Assembly: GCA_964453915.1 (NCBI GenBank) | Contig: CAYVPW010000006.1 | Location: 1-44,895, forward strand | Direction: 5' to 3' | Length of the DNA stretch: 44,895 nucleotides | DNA from: UBA1259 sp964453915 | Lineage (GTDB): Bacteria; Bacillota; Clostridia; Christensenellales; Borkfalkiaceae | Shown here: piece after piece, positions 41,616 to 44,895 of the stretch | How the letters are laid out: every line of letters begins with the position of its first letter | How positions within the stretch are numbered: the first letter of the stretch is position 1 | Made by a program: the position numbers and the translations under genes | Notes under the pieces: model-generated | The model's input: only the letters and a program-made list of their open reading frames with translations | Told to the model about the DNA's origin: nothing | The model's database searches: none

Positions 41616-43541
41616 TTATACCTTTTTATCATACTTTGCATTAACTCTCATAGCGTTTAATATCGCCAAAACGGCAACGCCAACGTCCCCGAAAACAGCA
41701 ATCCACATATTGGTAATCCCCAGTGCGGATAAAACGAGTATTGCTACTTTTACCGATAAAGAAAAAACAACGTTTTGCTTTACTATTCTTATTGTTTTTT
41801 TAGCAATGCGTTTTGCTAAAGGAATTCCACGCAAATCGTCTTTCATTAAAACTATATCTGAAGCCTCTATCGCCGCATCACTTCCCACTCCGCCCATTGC
41901 AACACCTATATCCGAACGCATTAAAACGGGAGCGTCGTTTATGCCGTCACCAACGAAACACAGTGCGTCTTTTTTGTTTTTTTCGCTTAACAATCGCTCT
42001 ACTTCTTCCACCTTGTTTTGCGGCAATAAAGAAGCCTTATATGAGGAAACGCCTGTTTCTTTTGCAACTGTTTTGGCAATCTCTACGTTGTCACCCGTAA
42101 GCATAACCGTTTTGCAATTCATTGCGTTTAGTTCTTTAATCACCTCTCTAGTTTCTTCTTTTATTTGGTCGCAAATTAAAACAGAACCAACGTATTTTCC
42201 GTTTTTTGCCACGTAAACGACCGTACCCGTTTCTTGTACGCTTTCCGTTTTTATATTAAGTTCTTCCATTAACTTTTTATTTCCGCAGTAAATAACCTCA
42301 TCGCCCTTTTCCGCTTTTACGCCTTTGCCTGCTAAATTAGTTAGAAAATACCCGTTTTCCGGATTATTTCCGTATGCAGAAACTATAGAGCGAGCAATGG
42401 GGTGATTAGAGTTTTGTTCCGCTGCTGCCGCAAGGCTTAAAACTTCTTCTCTTTTATCTTCCGGTATAACCTTAGAAATATAAAAATTACCCTTTGTTAA
42501 CGTGCCCGTTTTATCAAAAACAAAAACGTTTGCGCTGTCTAGTTTTTCTAAATAATTAGAGCCTTTTATTAAAATACCGTATTTAGACGCTGCGCCTATC
42601 CCCGCAAAGAAAGAAAGCGGAACGGATATAACCAAAGCACACGGACAAGAAACAACCAAAAAGTTTAACGCACGGTAAATCCAAGTTGACCAGTTAGATG
42701 TAATCAAGCTAGGAACAACCGCAAGCAACAATGCCGAAAAAACTATGCACGGAGTATAAAATCTTGCAAACTTAGTTATAAAATTTTCTGCCTTAGACTT
42801 TTGCGCAGAAGCGTTTTCAACTAAATCTAAAATTTTAGAAACGGTAGAATCGTAAAACTCTTTTTGCACCTTAATTTCTATTTGAGAAGAAAGATTAATG
42901 CAACCGCTAACTATTTCATCTCCTACAAAAACGTCTTTCGGAACAGATTCACCTGTTAAAGACTTTGTATCTAAAGAAGAAACACCTTTAACAATCACGC
43001 CGTCAAGCGGCACTTTTTCACCGGGATTTATTAAAACGACTTCCCCAACCAAAACTTCTTCCGGAGATACTTTTATTATTTCCCCGTTCCTTAAAACGTT
43101 TGCATAATCCGGTCTTATATCCATCAAAGAAGATATGGATTTTCTAGACTTCCCCGTGGCATATATCTGAAACCATTCCCCTATTTGATAAAAAAGCAAA
43201 ACTGCACAACCTTCGTCAAACCCGTCTGTACCTTGCCCCGTTGCGCCCTTGTATATTCCCAAAGAAAAAGCACCTATCGTGGCGATACACATCAAAAAGT
43301 TTTCGTCTAAAAATTGACCGCTTAAAATATTCCTTGCCGCCTTAAACAAAACGTCGTACCCGATAAAAACGTATATAAAAAAGTACAGTATAAAAGGAAA
43401 AACCCATCTGTTATTTCCCATAAAAACGTTTTCTAATCCGTATATTTTATCAAATAAAAAAACAACAAAAAACGCCGATAACGCAATTATTATTCTAATT
43501 AAATTTTTCTTTTCTCTTTTGCTTAAAGACAGGCTTTTCAC
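41616..43541 (-). CDS. Zn/Cd/Pb-type P1B heavy-metal ATPase
   Basis: Exports divalent soft metals (zinc, cadmium, lead). The 641-residue pump has SLTGES (actuator), the transport motif CPC at residues 299-301, DKTGT with Asp343, NSNHPIARS (the HP motif of P1B pumps), GDGINDAPVL, and GDVGVAVLAILNAMR in the last helix, with an aspartate placed as in ZntA-type P1B-2 pumps. No N-terminal metal-binding domain is present. That domain is a separate gene 14 bases upstream. The GTG start at 43541 has its own AGGAG, so this is not a frameshifted fusion. Copper specificity (CPC shared) is less likely given the last helix. Confidence 0.93.
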   Translation of the reverse strand: MKSLSLSKREKKNLIRIIIALSAFFVVFLFDKIYGLENVFMGNNRWVFPFILYFFIYVFIGYDVLFKAARNILSGQFLDENFLMCIATIGAFSLGIYKGATGQGTDGFDEGCAVLLFYQIGEWFQIYATGKSRKSISSLMDIRPDYANVLRNGEIIKVSPEEVLVGEVVLINPGEKVPLDGVIVKGVSSLDTKSLTGESVPKDVFVGDEIVSGCINLSSQIEIKVQKEFYDSTVSKILDLVENASAQKSKAENFITKFARFYTPCIVFSALLLAVVPSLITSNWSTWIYRALNFLVVSCPCALVISVPLSFFAGIGAASKYGILIKGSNYLEKLDSANVFVFDKTGTLTKGNFYISKVIPEDKREEVLSLAAAAEQNSNHPIARSIVSAYGNNPENGYFLTNLAGKGVKAEKGDEVIYCGNKKLMEELNIKTESVQETGTVVYVAKNGKYVGSVLICDQIKEETREVIKELNAMNCKTVMLTGDNVEIAKTVAKETGVSSYKASLLPQNKVEEVERLLSEKNKKDALCFVGDGINDAPVLMRSDIGVAMGGVGSDAAIEASDIVLMKDDLRGIPLAKRIAKKTIRIVKQNVVFSLSVKVAILVLSALGITNMWIAVFGDVGVAVLAILNAMRVNAKYDKKV

Positions 43542-43555
43542 GATAAACTCCTACA

Positions 43556-43774
43556 TTACAAAATAATTTTACAGTCCGGTTCTACCTTTTTGCATAACTT
43601 TACAACGTCTTTCATAACGGCGTCAAAAATCTCGTCTTTTATTTCTATCGTAAGTTTTTGGCTTATAAAACTAACGCTTACAAAAGATACGCCGTTTAAT
43701 TTAGCTATTCCCCTTTCCATTTTTGCAGCACAGTTGGCACAATCTAAATCTTGCAACTTAAAAACCTTTTTCAT
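43556..43774 (-). CDS. Heavy-metal-associated (HMA) domain protein
   Basis: A 72-residue ferredoxin-like metal-binding domain: FKLQDLDCANCAAKMERGIAKL, with Cys12 and Cys15 in the CxxC. The aspartate before the first cysteine (DCANC) is typical of the Zn/Cd type of HMA domain rather than copper chaperones. It presumably delivers metal to, or regulates, the pump encoded just downstream. AGGAGACG precedes the ATG. Confidence 0.9.
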   Translation of the reverse strand: MKKVFKLQDLDCANCAAKMERGIAKLNGVSFVSVSFISQKLTIEIKDEIFDAVMKDVVKLCKKVEPDCKIIL

Positions 43775-43804
43775 TTTTACGTCTCCTTTTATGTTTGAAT
43801 ATTT

Positions 43805-43834
43805 ACATTATTATTTAATTAAATAACTGTTCAA
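43805..43834 (-). promoter_or_regulatory. Promoter/operator of the HMA-ATPase operon
   Basis: On the minus strand the sequence TTGAACAGTTATTTAATTAA begins at 43834. TTGAAC (43834-43829) can act as -35 with AATAAT 16 bases on (43812-43807). TGAACAGTTATT closely resembles SmtB-family operator half-sites (TGAAC...TTCA type). A second TTGAACA copy lies before the arsR-type gene. Confidence 0.5.
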
Positions 43835-43845
43835 TTATTATTCTT

Positions 43846-43872
43846 AAAAAAATAGGGACTTGCCCTAATTTT
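43846..43872 (-). terminator. Terminator after the ArsR-type gene
   Basis: On the minus strand TAGGG, loop CAAGT and CCCTA (43867-43853) are followed by TTTTTTTAAG. It is short but well placed, right after the stop codon, and separates the regulator from the pump operon. Confidence 0.7.
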
Positions 43873-44211
43873 TTACTCGTTCACGTGCGCCAAACCGTAT
43901 TCTAAAATCTTTGTAATATGGTCATCGTCTAAAGAATACTTAACTTCTTTACCTTCTTTAGTGCCCTTTACTAATTTTGCACTGCGCAACACCCTAAGTT
44001 GATGCGAAACGGCAGATATACTCATCTCTAAAATATCGGCAATTTCACCAACGTATAAGTCCCTTATTTGCAAACATTCCAAAATCTTTGCACGGGTAGG
44101 ATCGCCAAACATTTTAAAAAATTCCGCAAGACTGTAAATAACATCTTCTTCGGGAAGCATGCTTTTTATATCTTTTACCGAACCGTTTTTTACGGTTTTA
44201 TCTTGCGACAT
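43873..44211 (-). CDS. ArsR/SmtB-family metal sensor, alpha-5 zinc type
   Basis: A winged-helix repressor of 112 residues. The recognition helix region is ISAVSHQLRVLRSAKLV and the wing is GKEVKYSL. The C-terminal helix contains Asp96, His98, His109 and Glu112 in the exact spacing DxHx10HxxE. This is the alpha-5 zinc/cobalt site of SmtB/CzrA. The alpha-3 box reads LYVGEIAD, without the cysteine of CadC/ArsR, so a cadmium/lead or arsenic alpha-3 site is absent. The start is ATG 44211 (GGAG six bases upstream) rather than 44223, which has no ribosome site. It likely represses itself and the downstream pump. Confidence 0.92.
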   Translation of the reverse strand: MSQDKTVKNGSVKDIKSMLPEEDVIYSLAEFFKMFGDPTRAKILECLQIRDLYVGEIADILEMSISAVSHQLRVLRSAKLVKGTKEGKEVKYSLDDDHITKILEYGLAHVNE

Positions 44212-44233
44212 ATCTTTCTCCATAATATAATAT

Positions 44234-44257
44234 TTGAACGCTTCTTTAATTGTTCAA
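44234..44257. promoter_or_regulatory. Inverted repeat upstream of the ArsR-type gene, likely operator
   Basis: TTGAAC (44234-44239) and GTTCAA (44252-44257) are inverted repeats 12 bases apart. On the minus strand the block begins TTGAACAATTAAA, close to the TTGAACAGTTATTTAA before the HMA gene. TTGAAC could also serve as the -35 box, with TATTAT 19 bases on (44232-44227). Confidence 0.55.
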
Positions 44258-44315
44258 TAAAAGTATATGCTTAAAAATAAATTTTGTCAACTCTTTTTTT
44301 AAAAAAAATAAACGA

Positions 44316-44346
44316 CAAGAAAAAGCACCCGAAATTTCGGGTGCTT
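44316..44346 (-). terminator. Terminator of the Rho-N-domain gene
   Basis: A perfect 24-base palindrome (44323-44346; core GCACCCGAAATTTCGGGTGC), followed on the minus strand by TTTCTTG. Confidence 0.9.
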
Positions 44347-44351
44347 AAATT

Positions 44352-44654
44352 TTAAAGTATACTTAATAATTCTTCTTTTATTTTAGCCAAAATCTTATCA
44401 ATCAATTCTTCTTTTCTTATTAAGTTCCCGTTATCGTCTTTAAAAACACCGTCGTTTTTTACGCCGGAAGCACTAACCGCAGGTCTACCGCGATTAGTTC
44501 TGTACGGTTCTGTTTCTCCGCAAGAAATTTCTAAAATTTTATCGATAAGTTCGTTCTTTTTTAAACTGGTCGGAGATTTAACTCCTTTCTCTCTACCTAA
44601 ATCTCTTAATTCGTAAATTCTCATTTGATTAAGAGTTTCTTTGTTATAACACAT
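44352..44654 (-). CDS. Small Rho-N-domain protein with AT-hook-like motif
   Basis: A 100-residue protein. Residues 8-43 (LNQMRIYELRDLGREKGVKSPTSLKKNELIDKILEI, key L-R-x-L-G-R...K-x-E-L-I) match the Rho N-terminal SAP-like domain, which binds nucleic acids. A linker TNRGRPAVSAS holds RGRP (residues 55-58), the core of AT-hook minor-groove binders. The end repeats a related pattern, RKEELIDKILAKIKEEL, which looks like a partial second copy of the KNELIDKILEI helix. The Rho ATPase is absent. AGGAGTG precedes the ATG. It has its own promoter and terminator. Function unknown: a nucleoid, RNA-binding or transcription role fits. Confidence 0.82.
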   Translation of the reverse strand: MCYNKETLNQMRIYELRDLGREKGVKSPTSLKKNELIDKILEISCGETEPYRTNRGRPAVSASGVKNDGVFKDDNGNLIRKEELIDKILAKIKEELLSIL

Positions 44655-44813
44655 AATACACTCCTATAATAACCCAAAAGGTACGCTAAAAGAGGCACAA
44701 ACAAAAACGCTTCTCTTTTTTGCAATATATTTTTACAAAAACAAGTGGTAATTGAAAAATTTTGCCCGTTTATATACCCTTGTTCAAAATCTTATAACTT
44801 ATTGCTTATATAT

Positions 44814-44841
44814 ATTATAGCACAGTTATTTCCCTTTGCAA
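44814..44841 (-). promoter_or_regulatory. Promoter of the Rho-N-domain gene
   Basis: On the minus strand TTGCAA (44841-44836) and TATAAT (44819-44814) are 16 bases apart, with TGC before the -10 (extended -10). The leader would be about 150 bases. It contains AAAAGAG...CTCTTTT arms at about 44678-44715 that could form a hairpin. Beyond 44841 I see nothing further. Confidence 0.72.
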
Positions 44842-44895
44842 CCGGTTTTTACATTAAATTTAATATAAAAGTCTTTAATCAATACTTTTATATAT

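Noticed and set aside
41616..43774. cadA and the HMA gene as one frameshifted pump
   Set aside because: The pump has its own AGGAG and GTG start after a clean TAA stop and a 14-base gap, and its first helix begins soon after that start.

Overview
The window reads as chromosomal DNA from a low-GC, endospore-forming Firmicute, most likely a gut-type Clostridia lineage. The grounds are A/T-rich third positions, consensus sigma-A promoters (TTGACA-17-TATAAT) and strong GGAGG-type ribosome sites. There is also a full-length spoIVA (spore coat ATPase) with a sigma-E-like promoter, a Firmicutes-type GlgC/GlgD pair, and the gene orders divIVA-like/lspA/rluD and der/plsY/spoIVA. The genetic code is standard. 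By my reading TAA ends 35 of 40 complete genes, TAG four and TGA one. Nothing looks like a prophage, insertion sequence or CRISPR array.

Layout, left to right. 1-2.7 kb: start of a gene leaving the window, then an MFS transporter and a pair of short-chain chromate-type transporters in one minus-strand operon. 2.7-5.1 kb: galK-galM for galactose use, with a hairpin between the genes. 5.1-10.4 kb: divergent leuS and a P-type cation ATPase. 10.4-22.2 kb: acpP, then a long minus-strand glycogen operon transcribed pgi-glgB-glgC-glgD-glgA-glgP-GH13 amylase. It links fructose-6-P/glucose-6-P to ADP-glucose, polymer synthesis and branching, and phosphorolytic and hydrolytic breakdown. 22.4-27.8 kb: valS and a divergent NitT/TauT-type ABC importer (lipoprotein, ATPase, permease) whose promoters share -35 bases.

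27.9-35.8 kb: spoIVA with its own promoter, plus a housekeeping run (membrane protein, pncB, coiled-coil DivIVA-like protein, lspA, rluD, small membrane protein, der, plsY) with many short gaps and overlaps. 35.9-38.2 kb: a free-standing GlmU acetyltransferase domain followed by glmM (amino-sugar precursors for the wall). 38.2-40.8 kb: an MTA/SAH nucleosidase, an AlkD-like protein and a membrane protein, then a convergent iron-sulfur flavoprotein.

40.9-44.9 kb: tRNA-Thr(GGU); a two-gene unit of a ribbon-helix-helix protein and an unrecognised 71-residue partner; a zinc/cadmium-type efflux module (ArsR-type sensor, separate metal-binding-domain protein, P1B ATPase); and a small Rho-N-domain protein. 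This right end is the most accessory-looking part. I found no clear large novel system. The best leads are the split GlmU, the detached metal-binding domain beside a sensor with an alpha-5 zinc motif, the RHH/71-residue pair behind tandem near-identical terminators, and the Rho-N/AT-hook-like protein.
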